DNA of 64,000 nucleotides from Nocardioides mesophilus (GTDB taxonomy: Bacteria; Actinomycetota; Actinomycetes; Propionibacteriales; Nocardioidaceae): the NCBI RefSeq assembly GCF_014395785.1, contig NZ_CP060713.1:3004501-3068500 (forward strand). The letters are read 5' to 3'. Each line of letters begins with the position of its first letter. The first letter of the stretch is position 1. The notes below the pieces were generated by a model, which was not told the DNA's origin, ran no database searches, and worked only from the letters and a program-made list of their open reading frames with translations. Position numbers and translations under genes: made by a program. Below are positions 17,254 through 26,168 of this stretch, piece after piece.

Positions 17254-18662
17254 CGCTCGCCCGCGGGACCCGCCGGACCCTCGGGGTCCTCCGGCGTGCC
17301 CGGGGAGTCTGGCGCGCCTGGGGACTCCGGCGACTCCGGCGACGGCGCGTCCGGGCCGGTGCCCGCGTCGCCGTCCAGCAGGTCGGCCAGCGCGGCATCG
17401 AACTCCGCCGCGGTCAGCGCCTCCGGCTCGGCCAGCCCCTCGCGGAAGCCCAGCGGGTCGTCGAGGTCGGCGGGGGTGGGCAGCAGGTCCGGGTGCGCCC
17501 AGACCGCGTCGCGGCCCTGGTGGCCCTGGCGGGCGCGCAGCGACCCCCACAGCGTGGAGGCGTCGCGCAGCCGGCGCGGTCGCAGTTCGAGCCCGACGAG
17601 CGCCGCGAACGTCTGCTCGGCCGGTCCGCCCGCCGCGCGCCGGCGGCGTACCGCCTCCTGGAGCTTGGCCGCGGCCGGCATCCGTCCCTCGGTGGCCTGG
17701 CCGACGACCTCGTCGACCCAGCCCTCGACGAGCGCCAGGGTGGTCTCCAGCCGGGTCAGCGCCGCCTGCTGGGCGGGGGTCTTCTGCGGCTCGAACAGGC
17801 CGCCCTCGAGCGCCTCCTGCAGCGCCGCCGGGTTGGACGGATCGATGCCCCGCATCGACTCTTCGATCTTGGACACGTCGATGCTGGTGCCGCGGCCGTA
17901 GTCCTCGACCGCGGAGAGCAGGTGCCCGCGCAGCCAGGGGACGTGCGCGAACAGCCGCTGGTGCGCGGCCTCGCGCAGCGCCAGGTAGAGCAGCAGGTCC
18001 TCGGCGCTGACGTCGAGCCCCTCGCCGTAGGCGGCCACGTTGACGGGGACCAGGGCGGCCTTGCCCTCCGGGCCGAGCGGCAGCCCGACGTCGGAGGCGG
18101 TCAGCACCTCGCCGGCCAGCGCGCCGAGCGCCTGGCCGACCTGGGTGCCGAACATCGCGCCGCCGGCCTGGTTCAAGATGCCCATCAGCGGCCCGGCCAT
18201 CGCCTTCGCCTCGCCGGGCAGCGCCTCGGTCATCGCCGAGACGACGTGCTCGGCGACCGGCTCGACGAGGCCCTTCCAGACCTCCATCGTCTGCTCGACC
18301 CACTCCGCGCGGCTCCAGGCCGCGGTGGTGGCGACGCCGGAGGGCAGGTCGGTGGCGGAGTCCAGCCAGTGGTCGGCGAGCCGCAGCGCGTCCGCGACGT
18401 CGCTGCGCTGCGCCGCGGTCGGGGTGGGGTCGGGCTGCTCGGCGACGGTGCGCCGGGCCACGTCCTTGGCCAGCTGCCAGTTCACCGGCCCGTCGTACGG
18501 CGTCATCATCGCCTGCATCTGGCCGAACAGCGCCGACAGGTCGGGCATGCCGGCGCCGCCGCCGGGCATCTTGTCGCCGAAGGCGGCGAACATCTGCTCG
18601 AACGGGGTCCCCTTGAACGGGTTGTCGCCCTCGTCGGGCCGGTCTCCGGGGTCGCTGCTCAT
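17250..18662 (-). CDS. DUF2342 zinc-dependent metalloprotease-like protein
   Basis: A 470-aa actinobacterial protein of the DUF2342/F420-biosynthesis-associated superfamily (Rv3195 type). The predicted metal site is LALREAAHQRLFAHVPWL, a degenerate HExxH-like helix (EAAHQRLF). A Gly/Met-rich N-terminus (FEQMFAAFGDKMPGGGAG) and a Pro/Glu/Ser-rich acidic tail after residue 430 flank the helical core. Enzyme activity has not been demonstrated for the family as far as I know. It is the first gene of a two-gene operon with the Nudix gene and shares an upstream region with moaE. Confidence 0.8.
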   Translation of the reverse strand: MSSDPGDRPDEGDNPFKGTPFEQMFAAFGDKMPGGGAGMPDLSALFGQMQAMMTPYDGPVNWQLAKDVARRTVAEQPDPTPTAAQRSDVADALRLADHWLDSATDLPSGVATTAAWSRAEWVEQTMEVWKGLVEPVAEHVVSAMTEALPGEAKAMAGPLMGILNQAGGAMFGTQVGQALGALAGEVLTASDVGLPLGPEGKAALVPVNVAAYGEGLDVSAEDLLLYLALREAAHQRLFAHVPWLRGHLLSAVEDYGRGTSIDVSKIEESMRGIDPSNPAALQEALEGGLFEPQKTPAQQAALTRLETTLALVEGWVDEVVGQATEGRMPAAAKLQEAVRRRRAAGGPAEQTFAALVGLELRPRRLRDASTLWGSLRARQGHQGRDAVWAHPDLLPTPADLDDPLGFREGLAEPEALTAAEFDAALADLLDGDAGTGPDAPSPESPESPGAPDSPGTPEDPEGPAGPAGER

Positions 18663-18755
18663 GGTCCCAAACTACTCGTCGTGACCAATGCGTGCGGCCC
18701 CGGTGACCGGGCCGCCGGGCTGTCGGCGGGGACGGCCACCTCGTAGGCTCACGAC

Positions 18756-19190
18756 GTGACCGACTCCTCCCCCCTCGTGCGACTCGTCGACATCCGCGAC
18801 TCGGCCCTCGACGTCGCCGAGGTGCTCGAGGCGCTCGCCGACGTCGCCGCCGGGGGACTGACGCTGTTCGTCGGCAAGGTGCGCGACCACGACGGCGGCA
18901 AGGGCGTCGCGGGGCTCGACTACTCCGCGCACCCGAGCGCGATGGAGCGGTTGCGGGAGGTCTGCGAGAGCGTCGCCGCCCGGTACGACGTACGCGGCGT
19001 CGCGGCCGTGCACCGGGTGGGCAGCCTCGACCTCGGCGACGCCGCCGTGATCGTGGCCACCGCGGCCGACCACCGGGGCCAGGCGTTCGAGGCGTCGCGG
19101 GCACTGATCGACGACCTCAAGGCCACCGTGCCGATCTGGAAGCACCAGCGGTTCACCGACGGCGACGAGGAGTGGGTCGGCACCCCCTGA
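18756..19190 (+). CDS. moaE: molybdopterin synthase catalytic subunit MoaE
   Basis: A 144-aa protein that transfers sulfur from thiocarboxylated MoaD to cyclic pyranopterin to form molybdopterin. Signature elements are LFVGKVRDHDGGKGV, LDYSAHPSAME and the C-terminal VPIWKHQRFTDG with EEWVG, which carries the active-site lysine. No moaD or other moa gene is adjacent, so its partner must lie elsewhere. GTG 18756 starts the gene 93 bases from the divergent DUF2342 gene. Confidence 0.92.
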   Translation: MTDSSPLVRLVDIRDSALDVAEVLEALADVAAGGLTLFVGKVRDHDGGKGVAGLDYSAHPSAMERLREVCESVAARYDVRGVAAVHRVGSLDLGDAAVIVATAADHRGQAFEASRALIDDLKATVPIWKHQRFTDGDEEWVGTP

Positions 19191-19250
19191 GACGCCGCCC
19201 GCCGGGCGTGCCTGCGACGCGTCCGGCGTCCCGGTCCCTACCCTGGACCG

Positions 19251-19508
19251 GTGGAGATCCTTCTGTGGCTGGTCCCGGCCGCCGGCGTGACCGTGCTGGC
19301 GATGCTGTGGGCAGTCTGGGTGGGACGGCCGCGCCGCGAGCAGGCCGCGCGCTCGGAGGCCGACGACGAGCGCTTCGCGCGGGCGATCCTCAAGCAGCAC
19401 CCGACCGGGTACCGGCCACGCCCGGCCGGGCCGCGCGACCGCAGCACCGGCATCGCGGTCCGGCCCTCACGGCGCTCCGCCGGCGCCGACACCCGTAGAT
19501 CCGCGTAG
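19251..19508 (+). CDS. small single-span membrane protein
   Basis: An 85-aa protein with one N-terminal transmembrane helix (ILLWLVPAAGVTVLAMLWAVW) and a cytoplasmic, Arg-rich tail (RRSAGADTRRSA). GTG 19251 lies 60 bases after moaE and 26 bases before the PDZ/Lon gene. No domain is recognised. Proteins of this shape between moaE and the PDZ protease occur in related actinomycetes, so it is likely real. Confidence 0.7.
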   Translation: MEILLWLVPAAGVTVLAMLWAVWVGRPRREQAARSEADDERFARAILKQHPTGYRPRPAGPRDRSTGIAVRPSRRSAGADTRRSA

Positions 19509-19534
19509 TTGTCCCTGGATGAGAAGGTGTCGGC

Positions 19535-20590
19535 ATGAGTCGCCGCACCCTCTCCAGCGTCGTGGTGGCCGTCCTGCTGGTCGGCCTCCTCGCGGTTGCG
19601 GCGTTCCTGCCGGTGCCCTACGTGACGATGAGCCCCGGTCCGACCGTGAACGTGCTGGCGCAGCAGGACGGCAAGCCCAAGCTCGACATCGAGGGCACCA
19701 AGACCTATCCCACCGAGGGGTCGCTGCGGCTGACCACCGTGTCGGTGACCAGCCCCGGCGCGGAGATCTCGTTGGTCGAGGCGCTGTCGGCGTGGTTCGA
19801 CGGCACCCGGGCGGTCTACCCGCGGGAGGTGATCTACCCGCCGCAGCAGTCGGTCGCGGACGTCAAGCGGGAGAGCAGCGTGCAGATGGTGTCCTCCCAG
19901 GACACCGCGGTCGCCGCCGCGCTGACCGAGCTGGGCTACAAGCTGCCGCTGCGCGTGGAGGTGCTGGCGGTCACCGACGGCTCGCCGGCCGACGGCAAGC
20001 TGCAGGTCCGGGACCGGATCCTCGAGGTGGACGGCACCAAGATCACCGACGTCTCCCAGGTCTCGCAGCTGATCCAGAAGAGCGGGGTCGGCAACCCGGT
20101 GCAGGTCGTGGTCAGCCGGGAGGGCAGGCGGCGCACCCTGACGCTGACGCCGCAGGCGTCTCCCGACGACCCGGGCAAGGCGATCGTCGGGGTCCAGATC
20201 GGCACCGGCTACGACTTCCCCTTCGACGTCGACGTCCGCATCGACGAGCAGATCGGCGGCCCCTCCGCCGGGCTGATCTTCTCCCTGGCCGTCTATGACG
20301 AGCTCACCAAGGGCGCGCTGACCGGAGGCGCGTCGATCGCCGGCACCGGCACGATCTCGCCCGACGGCGCGGTCGGGCCGATCGGCGGCATCCAGCAGAA
20401 GATCGTCGCCGCCGCGGACGCGGGCGCCAAGGTGTTCCTGGTCCCCGCCGACAACTGCGACTCCGCCGTCGGGGCCGCGGTCAGCGAGGACGAGATCCGG
20501 CTGGTCAAGGTGCAGACCCTGCACCAGGCCGTCGAGGCGCTGACCGCCTACGCCAAGAACCCGAACGCCGACCTGCCGAGGTGCCCGTGA
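19535..20590 (+). CDS. membrane-anchored PDZ/Lon-type serine protease (YlbL family)
   Basis: A 351-aa protein with an N-terminal membrane anchor (residues 8-30, VVVAVLLVGLLAVAAFLPV). A PDZ domain follows near 125-205 (VLAVTDGSPADGKLQVRDRI). The Lon-type catalytic domain has the nucleophile in GGPSAGLIFSLAVYDELT and the dyad Lys in GIQQKIVAAADAGAK. It therefore acts outside the membrane as a quality-control protease. Family members in Bacillus (YlbL) and mycobacteria (Rv3194c) share this order. It overlaps the next gene by 4 bases and precedes UPF0182, as in mycobacteria. Confidence 0.9.
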   Translation: MSRRTLSSVVVAVLLVGLLAVAAFLPVPYVTMSPGPTVNVLAQQDGKPKLDIEGTKTYPTEGSLRLTTVSVTSPGAEISLVEALSAWFDGTRAVYPREVIYPPQQSVADVKRESSVQMVSSQDTAVAAALTELGYKLPLRVEVLAVTDGSPADGKLQVRDRILEVDGTKITDVSQVSQLIQKSGVGNPVQVVVSREGRRRTLTLTPQASPDDPGKAIVGVQIGTGYDFPFDVDVRIDEQIGGPSAGLIFSLAVYDELTKGALTGGASIAGTGTISPDGAVGPIGGIQQKIVAAADAGAKVFLVPADNCDSAVGAAVSEDEIRLVKVQTLHQAVEALTAYAKNPNADLPRCP

Positions 20591-21192
20591 CCGAGACCGA
20601 CCCGCCCGCCGACACCCCCGACGCCCCCGAGGCCGCTGCCACTCCCGAGGACGCGGCCGCCGCGCCGGCACCGGTCGACCCGGTCCTGGTCACCGTGGTC
20701 CGCGAGATCGAGCAGCACGCCGCCGGCCAGGGCTGGGACCAGCCGGCCCGGATCTTCGCGCTGGTGCCCACCGGCGAGCTGCTCGCCCAGGAGCCCGGCC
20801 TGGCCTCGGCGCTCGGCATCGAGGGCGAGCCGCCGGCGGGGTCGCTGACCCCGGTGGAGCAGGAGCCGTTGACGCCGGAGCAGAACCTCGAGGAGCTGCT
20901 GATCTCGATCATGTGGCCCGACGAGGTCGCCGGCTGCGCCGTGGTGGTGGAGCGGCTGGTGCTGCCGCCGTCCGCGGACGCCGACCTCCCCGACGAGCCG
21001 GCCGCCGCGCAGGAGTACGCCGCCGCGCACCCCGAGCGCCAGGAGGTGCGGATGATCGCCGCTGCCCGGCGCGACGGCGCCACCTACAGCGCGCTTCGGT
21101 TGCGCGCCCACGACGACGACTTCTCGGTGCTAGAGGGCCCGGACCTGGTGCCGGCCCTCCTAGAGTTGTTGTCAGCGACCTTCGAGCAGTGA
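20587..21192 (+). CDS. PPA1309-family protein
   Basis: A 201-aa protein of an actinobacterial family with no assigned function. A Pro/Ala/Thr-rich acidic leader (about 30 residues) precedes a conserved core with REIEQHAAGQGWDQPARIFA, LVPTGELLAQEPGLA, ISIMWPDEVAGCAVVVERL and VRMIAAARRDGATYSALRL. GTG 20587 overlaps the preceding stop (GTGA). It is soluble, with no membrane span or signal. Position between the Lon-type protease and UPF0182 is conserved in Propionibacteriales, suggesting a shared membrane-linked job (inference). Confidence 0.8.
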   Translation: MTETDPPADTPDAPEAAATPEDAAAAPAPVDPVLVTVVREIEQHAAGQGWDQPARIFALVPTGELLAQEPGLASALGIEGEPPAGSLTPVEQEPLTPEQNLEELLISIMWPDEVAGCAVVVERLVLPPSADADLPDEPAAAQEYAAAHPERQEVRMIAAARRDGATYSALRLRAHDDDFSVLEGPDLVPALLELLSATFEQ

Positions 21193-21211
21193 ACACGGAC
21201 AGGCGGACAGC

Positions 21212-24199
21212 GTGAGCGGATTCTTCGACGAGCCTCCTCGGCAGCCCAAGCGGAGTCCTTCGCCGCAGCCGTCGCAGCGTTCGCGTGCGCTGGTGCTCAC
21301 CGCGATCATCCTGGTCGCGTTGTTCTTCCTGGCCTCGGTGTTCACCGGGGTGTGGACCGACCGGCTGTGGTTCCGCAGCCTCGGCTACTCCTCTGTCTTC
21401 ACCAAGGTGCTCGGCACCCGGGTGCTGCTGTTCGTGGTCTTCGGGCTGCTGCTCGGGGTGATCGTGGCGGCGAACGTCGCGATCGCCTACCGGTTCCGGC
21501 CGATCTTCCGGCCGGCCTCGCAGGAGCAGGTCAACCTGGACCGCTACCGGGAGGCGATCGAGCCGCTGCGGCGCTGGGTGCTGATCGGCATCGCGGTCGT
21601 GCTGGCGCTGTTCGCCGGCGGCTCCGGCTCCGGGCAGTGGCGGCAGTTCCTGCTCTGGCGGCACCGCCAGTCATTCGGCACCAAGGACCCCTACTTCAAC
21701 CGCGACGTCGGCTTCTACGTCTTCGAGCTGCCCTGGCTGCACTACCTGATCGACTTCGGCATGGCGATCATCGTGCTCTCCCTGATCGCCGCGGCGCTGA
21801 CCCACTACCTCTACGGCGGCATCCGGCTGCAGGCCAAGACCGACAAGCTCTCCGGCAGCGCGCAGGCGCACCTGTCGGTGCTGCTCGGGCTGTTCGTGCT
21901 GCTGAAGGCGTTCGACTACTGGCTGGACCGCTACGACCTGACCACCGAGGGCGGCGGGCTGTTCACCGGCATGGGCTACACCGACCAGAACGCGGTGCTG
22001 CCCTCGAAGAACATCCTCACCTTCATCGCGCTGATCTGCGCGCTGCTGTTCTTCGCCAACGTGCTGCGCCGGACCTGGATGCTGCCCTCGGTCGGGCTGG
22101 CGCTGCTGGTGCTGTCCGCGATCCTGCTCGGTGCGATCTGGCCGGGCATCGTGCAGCAGTTCCAGGTGCGGCCCTCGGAGCCGGACAAGGAAGGCCCCTA
22201 CATCGGCCGGAACATCGAGGCGACGAGGTCGGCGTACGACGTCAAGGACGCCGAGGTGACCTCCTATGACCCGAGCCCGGTGCTCTCGCAGGCCGACCTC
22301 AGCAAGGACGACAAGTCGCTCTCGAACATCCGGCTGCTGGACCCGAACCTGGTCTCGGACGCGTTCGAGCAGCTGCAGCAGGTGCGCGGCTACTACAGCG
22401 TGCCGCCGGTGCTCGACGTGGACCGGTACGCGGTCAACGGGCAGGTGCGGGACCTGGTGCTGGCGGTACGGGAGCTGGAGCAGAGCGGCCTGGAGGCGGC
22501 CCAGCAGAACTGGGCGAACCTGCACACCGTCTACACGCACGGCTTCGGCGTGATCGCGGCCTACGGCAACCAGCGCAACGCCGACGACAAGCCGGTCGTG
22601 GACCCCGAGGGCAAGCCGGTGTGGGCCGAGCAGGACATCCCGCCGCGGGGCGTGCTGACCGACATGTTCCCGCCGGACGGCTACCAGCCGCGGATCTACT
22701 TCGGCGAGAACAGCCCGTCGTACTCGATCGTCGGCAAGCCCAAGGACGGCCGCGACGTCGAGCTCGACATCCCGGAGGGCACCGGGACGCAGCAGACCAC
22801 GACGACGTACGGCGGCCAGGCCGGCGTGCCGGTCGGCGGGATCTTCAACAAGCTGCTCTACGCGGTGAAGTTCTCCGAGCCGAACATCGTGCTCTCCAGC
22901 CGGGTCAACGAGAACTCGAAGATCCTCTACGACCGCACCCCCCGGCAGCGGGTCGAGAAGGTCGCTCCGTGGCTGACCGTGGACGGCGACGTCTACCCCG
23001 CGGTCGTCGACGGGCGCGTGGTGTGGATCGTGGACGGCTACACCACCACCGACCGCTACCCGAACTCCGAGAAGGACTCGCTCTCGGACATGGTGTCGGA
23101 CTCGCTGCAGCCGCGGACGGCGTACGCGACGCTGCCGACCGACGAGATCAACTACATGCGCAACTCGGTGAAGGCCGTCGTCGATGCCTACGACGGCACC
23201 GTGACGCTCTACGAGTGGGACAAGGACCCGATCCTGGACGCCTGGTCCGCCGCCTTCCCCGGCGTGGTCCGCGCGAAGTCGGAGATCCCCGACGCGCTGC
23301 TCGAGCACATGCGCTACCCCGAGGACCTGTTCAAGGTGCAGCGCAAGATCCTCGCCACCTACCACGTGGAGCAGCCGAAGACGTTCTACGAGGGCAGCGA
23401 CCGCTGGCGGGTCCCGGAGGACCCGGAGAACAAGACGCAGACACAGCCGCCGTACCGGCTGTCGATCACCACGCCGGGCGGCGTCGACGAGCCGGTCTTC
23501 TCGCTGACCAGCGTCTTCGTGCCCCAGGAGCGGCAGAACCTGGCCTCGTTCATCTCCGTGGACGCCGACGCGTCGCGGGACGACTACGGGAAGATCCGGA
23601 TCCTGCGGCTGCCCAGCAACACGCAGGTGCCGGGGCCCTCGCAGATCGCCAACCAGTTCGCCTCGGACCAGGAGATCCAGGACAAGCTGCTGGCGTTCAC
23701 CCGGACCAACTCCAAGGCGCTGTTCGGCAACCTGCTGACGCTGCCGATCGGGGACGGGCTGCTCTACGTGCAGCCGCTCTACACGCTGCGCGAGGTGGGG
23801 GAGGGCCGCTACCCGGTGCTGCGCTACGTGCTGGTCTCGTTCGGCCAGGACGTCGGCATCGGCACCACGCTGAACTCCGCGCTCTGCGACGTCCTCGGCC
23901 TCGGCGCGACCTGCCAGGGCACGACGACCAGCACGCCGTCGGAAGGCGGTGGCGGTCAGGGCACCGGGACCGGTGGTGGGCAGGGCGTCGTCAGCCAGGA
24001 CGTCCGCGACCTGCTGCAGCAGGCGGAGGCCAAGTTCACCAAGGCGCAGGCCGCACTGCAGGCCGGCGACCTCGCCGCCTACGCCAAGGCGACCGAGCAG
24101 GCGCGGTCCCTGGTGCAGAAGGCGATCGAGGCGGCCGGCGTGGCGCCGGAACCGAAGGCCAAGAGCGGCGGAGGCGGCGGCAGCTCGAAGTCGGGCTGA
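21212..24199 (+). CDS. UPF0182-family large membrane protein
   Basis: A 995-aa protein. The N-terminal 330 residues contain about seven membrane helices (ALVLTAIILVALFFLASVF; VLLFVVFGLLLGVIVAAN; IIVLSLIAAAL; ILTFIALICALLFF). A very large extracytoplasmic domain follows, with YDVKDAEV, LHTVYTHGFG and NQFASDQEIQ. It ends in an acidic/Gly-rich region and an Ala-rich helix (LLQQAEAKFTKAQAALQAGD). Length matches the family (about 1000 aa; Rv3193c). Function is unknown. It is the last gene of the conserved block, followed by a branched hairpin at 24207. Confidence 0.9.
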   Translation: MSGFFDEPPRQPKRSPSPQPSQRSRALVLTAIILVALFFLASVFTGVWTDRLWFRSLGYSSVFTKVLGTRVLLFVVFGLLLGVIVAANVAIAYRFRPIFRPASQEQVNLDRYREAIEPLRRWVLIGIAVVLALFAGGSGSGQWRQFLLWRHRQSFGTKDPYFNRDVGFYVFELPWLHYLIDFGMAIIVLSLIAAALTHYLYGGIRLQAKTDKLSGSAQAHLSVLLGLFVLLKAFDYWLDRYDLTTEGGGLFTGMGYTDQNAVLPSKNILTFIALICALLFFANVLRRTWMLPSVGLALLVLSAILLGAIWPGIVQQFQVRPSEPDKEGPYIGRNIEATRSAYDVKDAEVTSYDPSPVLSQADLSKDDKSLSNIRLLDPNLVSDAFEQLQQVRGYYSVPPVLDVDRYAVNGQVRDLVLAVRELEQSGLEAAQQNWANLHTVYTHGFGVIAAYGNQRNADDKPVVDPEGKPVWAEQDIPPRGVLTDMFPPDGYQPRIYFGENSPSYSIVGKPKDGRDVELDIPEGTGTQQTTTTYGGQAGVPVGGIFNKLLYAVKFSEPNIVLSSRVNENSKILYDRTPRQRVEKVAPWLTVDGDVYPAVVDGRVVWIVDGYTTTDRYPNSEKDSLSDMVSDSLQPRTAYATLPTDEINYMRNSVKAVVDAYDGTVTLYEWDKDPILDAWSAAFPGVVRAKSEIPDALLEHMRYPEDLFKVQRKILATYHVEQPKTFYEGSDRWRVPEDPENKTQTQPPYRLSITTPGGVDEPVFSLTSVFVPQERQNLASFISVDADASRDDYGKIRILRLPSNTQVPGPSQIANQFASDQEIQDKLLAFTRTNSKALFGNLLTLPIGDGLLYVQPLYTLREVGEGRYPVLRYVLVSFGQDVGIGTTLNSALCDVLGLGATCQGTTTSTPSEGGGGQGTGTGGGQGVVSQDVRDLLQQAEAKFTKAQAALQAGDLAAYAKATEQARSLVQKAIEAAGVAPEPKAKSGGGGGSSKSG

Positions 24200-24206
24200 T
24201 GCCGCT

Positions 24207-24273
24207 GGGCCCTCTCCCTGGGCGCGCTTGACCGGAGCTCTGCTCTCCGGTCTCGGGCGTCTGGGGGAGGGCC
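24207..24273 (+). terminator. branched terminator after UPF0182
   Basis: The outer stem GGCCCTCTCCC (24208-24218) pairs with 24263-24273, with one G-T wobble. A perfect 8-bp inner hairpin, GACCGGAG (24230-24237) with CTCCGGTC (24245-24252), sits between. It lies just after the stop at 24199 and before the tRNA, where transcription should end. Confidence 0.55.
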
Positions 24274-24363
24274 TTCGCCTTGTCCCGCGGCTCGCTGTCT
24301 GGCAGCTCACCAGGACTCGATTTGGAGTGCTGCGGACCAGTCCCGTAAGGTAGGTATCACCGA

Positions 24364-24437
24364 CGCGGGGTGGAGCAGCTCGGTAGCTCGCTGGGCTCAT
24401 AACCCAGAGGTCGCAGGTTCAAATCCTGCCCCCGCTA
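24364..24437 (+). tRNA. tRNA-fMet (initiator, CAT anticodon)
   Basis: A 74-base cloverleaf without encoded CCA. The acceptor stem is CGCGGGG with CCCCGCT, leaving position 1 (C) unpaired with position 72 (T), an initiator hallmark. The anticodon stem ends in GGG/CCC pairs (CTGGG-CTCATAA-CCCAG), the second initiator hallmark, with anticodon CAT at 24398-24400. The T-arm is GCAGG-TTCAAAT-CCTGC. From 24396 onward the gene is identical to the attR copy at 44342, so its 3' half was supplied or regenerated by integration of the adjacent element. Confidence 0.95.
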
Positions 24438-24441
24438 CAAA
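24396..24441 (+). mobile_element. attL: 46-bp core of the tRNA-integrated element
   Basis: The 46 bases from the anticodon loop of tRNA-fMet through CTACAAA are repeated exactly at 44342-44387 in the same orientation. Flanks differ on both sides, so these are the duplicated crossover regions of a tyrosine-integrase element. Confidence 0.93.
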
Positions 24442-24455
24442 GGTAAAACCGCAGG

Positions 24456-24495
24456 TCAGAGGCCGTTTCCGGAGTTATCCGGAAACGGCCTCTGA
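24456..24495 (+). terminator. intrinsic terminator for tRNA-fMet, carried by the island
   Basis: TCAGAGGCCGTTTCCGG (24456-24472) pairs perfectly with 24479-24495 around the loop AGTTAT, followed by TGTTTCT. It lies inside the island, 18 bases past the tRNA end. The chromosome's own terminator for this tRNA appears to be the one now stranded beyond attR at 44398. Confidence 0.8.
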
Positions 24496-24510
24496 TGTTT
24501 CTCGGGCCTC

Positions 24511-24573
24511 GATGTCAGCAGGATGTCAGCAGGCGCTGCCACGAATAGGGCGTCCAGACGTGCGTGTCAGCGG
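24511..24573. repeat. TGTCAGC repeats, possible integrase arm sites (left)
   Basis: GATGTCAGCAGG occurs twice in tandem (24511-24522 and 24522-24533), and a variant GTGTCAGCGG lies at 24564-24573. Related AATGTCAGCGGA and GGTCAGCGGA occur next to the integrase gene at 44221 and 44243. Shared short repeats inside both ends fit arm-type integrase sites. Confidence 0.4.
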
Positions 24574-25049
24574 CGGTGGGCGGTGCAGTGATGTACTTGT
24601 GCGCCACTGGGTGAGGCACTTGGTGAGCGTGTCGGTGAGCCTGCCGAATGGGTGGCGCGGTCAGGCATGAGTCCCTCTAGTTCGGGGGTGCCGAGGAGGT
24701 GCCGCCCCCGCCCACATAGACGCACCCCTTGGTCGTTTACGAAGTGCGGGTAGCACCTTGATGGCCAGTGTTGAGCGCAACGAGATCCCCGTGTCCCTCA
24801 TCCGCGCTGTGTTGCCGAATCCCGAGCCAGTGTCCCGGCGTCCCTCCGGGACACCTACGTCCCCGCAGGACACCGTGATTCTCAGCAGGACACCCATCTT
24901 CTTGTCAGGACGCTCGGGGCCTGGTGAAGACGCTGCGGTCCCGGCGCAACACTCCTAGGCCCGAACCAGCCAGGCACTGGCGCATCGGACCCTGCCGCTG
25001 ACCTTGGCGCACACGGCGTTGAACGACCTCATCTCGAAGTAAGGGGCCG
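24574..25049. other. island segment without a recognisable gene
   Basis: Short ORFs exist on both strands here (for example 24661-24897 minus and 24758-24958 plus). They lack good ribosome binding sites and protein-like composition. AGGACAC recurs three times around 24837-24895 (GGACACC, AGGACACCG, AGGACACCC). I see no RNA gene or terminator. Confidence 0.5.
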
Positions 25050-25262
25050 TCACGCCGCCTCGTCTTGGGGCTTCCCGCGCAGAGCCGTGACCAAGCCCCG
25101 CAGCTCGGCGACGACGCGGAGTGCACGTTCTGCACGGGAGGGACTCATCCACATGCTGGCGACGGCGAGACAGAGCGCCGAGGTGGTGACCAGGAAGACG
25201 GCAGCACCTGCGAGCAGCACGGCGATGCTCGCCGCCACTGCTGTCACGTGCATCCAGTCCAT
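25050..25262 (-). CDS. small single-span membrane protein of the island
   Basis: A 70-aa protein starting MDWMHVTAVAASIAVLLAGA. A membrane helix of about 30 residues (AVAASIAVLLAGAAVFLVTT, then SALCLAVASMW) is followed by a basic helix (SRAERALRVVAELRGLVTAL). ATG 25262 has a clear GGAGGT seven bases upstream, which decides the start over the long upstream extension of the ORF. No family is recognised. It faces away from the DUF6998-like gene. Confidence 0.6.
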   Translation of the reverse strand: MDWMHVTAVAASIAVLLAGAAVFLVTTSALCLAVASMWMSPSRAERALRVVAELRGLVTALRGKPQDEAA

Positions 25263-25342
25263 CGTCTCTACCTCCGGGACTGCTCCACGAATGGCTCGCG
25301 CGGACTCAGCGGCAGGGGCTGGCTCTCCACTAGGTTTGAGGA

Positions 25343-25873
25343 ATGACGGCACCCGTCTTTGACTTGACTGCGATGCGTTCCACCGAGCTGTTGGGCCTGT
25401 ACTCCCAGATCTTGACTGAGCTGAACCAGCGGACTGTCGTTTGGTCCCGCAACGCACCAGCAGGCGACTACGCAGAGTTGCTCGTGGCCGAGGCATTTGG
25501 GGGGAGCATTGCGAAGTCGTCCAAGAAGAGTTGGGACGTGCGTCTCGACGACAGGCTGCTCCAAGTCAAGTGTCGCGTAACCGACGCCGCGTCGACGAAG
25601 TCCCAGTCGTACTCACCCTTCCGCAGCTTTGACTTCCACGCTTGCGTCTTCGTAGTGCTCGACTCGGTCACCTATGAGGTGGTCCGAGCCGTCGAAGTGC
25701 CCCGGGAGACTGTGGAGTCGTCTGCATCGCTTTCTGAGTGGGTCGCGGGTAGCAGAGTGACAGTGAAGGCTGTCATGAACCTGGTGGATGCACGCGAAGT
25801 CACCGATGAACTACGGGCCGCTCAGCGCGATGTCGATGCAAGGGGACGTCAGGCTGGCTACGACACCGCGTGA
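25343..25873 (+). CDS. DUF6998-like protein, probable PD-(D/E)XK nuclease fold
   Basis: A 176-aa protein. The core GDYAELLVAEAFGGSIAKSS followed by SWDVRLDDRLLQVKCRV has the order expected of a PD-(D/E)XK domain: Glu in the first helix (GDYAE), Asp in the first strand (WDV) and a Q-x-K element (LLQVKCR). A Phe-rich strand (FDFHACVFVVLDS) and an acidic C-terminal helix follow. Related stand-alone proteins are seen in actinobacterial accessory DNA. No methyltransferase or helicase partner is adjacent, so a restriction role is only possible, not shown. Confidence 0.6.
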   Translation: MTAPVFDLTAMRSTELLGLYSQILTELNQRTVVWSRNAPAGDYAELLVAEAFGGSIAKSSKKSWDVRLDDRLLQVKCRVTDAASTKSQSYSPFRSFDFHACVFVVLDSVTYEVVRAVEVPRETVESSASLSEWVAGSRVTVKAVMNLVDAREVTDELRAAQRDVDARGRQAGYDTA

Positions 25874-26168
25874 TCGTGCCGATTGACCCAAGCAACCCTG
25901 TCGAACTCGACCGCGTTCCTATCGCCGCTAATCTGACGTTGGGGCTCACCAGATGTGGCGCTGATCTAAGCGCGACCGCGTCGTCTCAGATTCGGTGACC
26001 TATTGCTTGACGGGCACTGACCTCACCCGCTGGCCGGGTGCCAGGGTTGGTCGCGCACCTGGCGGTGAGGCGCATGGTGAGCCATCACTTACTCCAGTGG
26101 GCCGCGTCTCTCAGTCCATTCGGCCGGGCTGTTGCGCTTGAGTAGGTCCCGATTCACGAGGAGTGGAG

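Noticed and set aside
21671-24400. 909-aa minus-strand ORF opposite UPF0182
   Set aside because: Low-complexity shadow of a well-supported membrane protein gene.
24661-24958. Overlapping short ORFs of 66-78 codons on both strands near attL
   Set aside because: No ribosome binding sites, biased composition, and each overlaps the other; no protein-like features.
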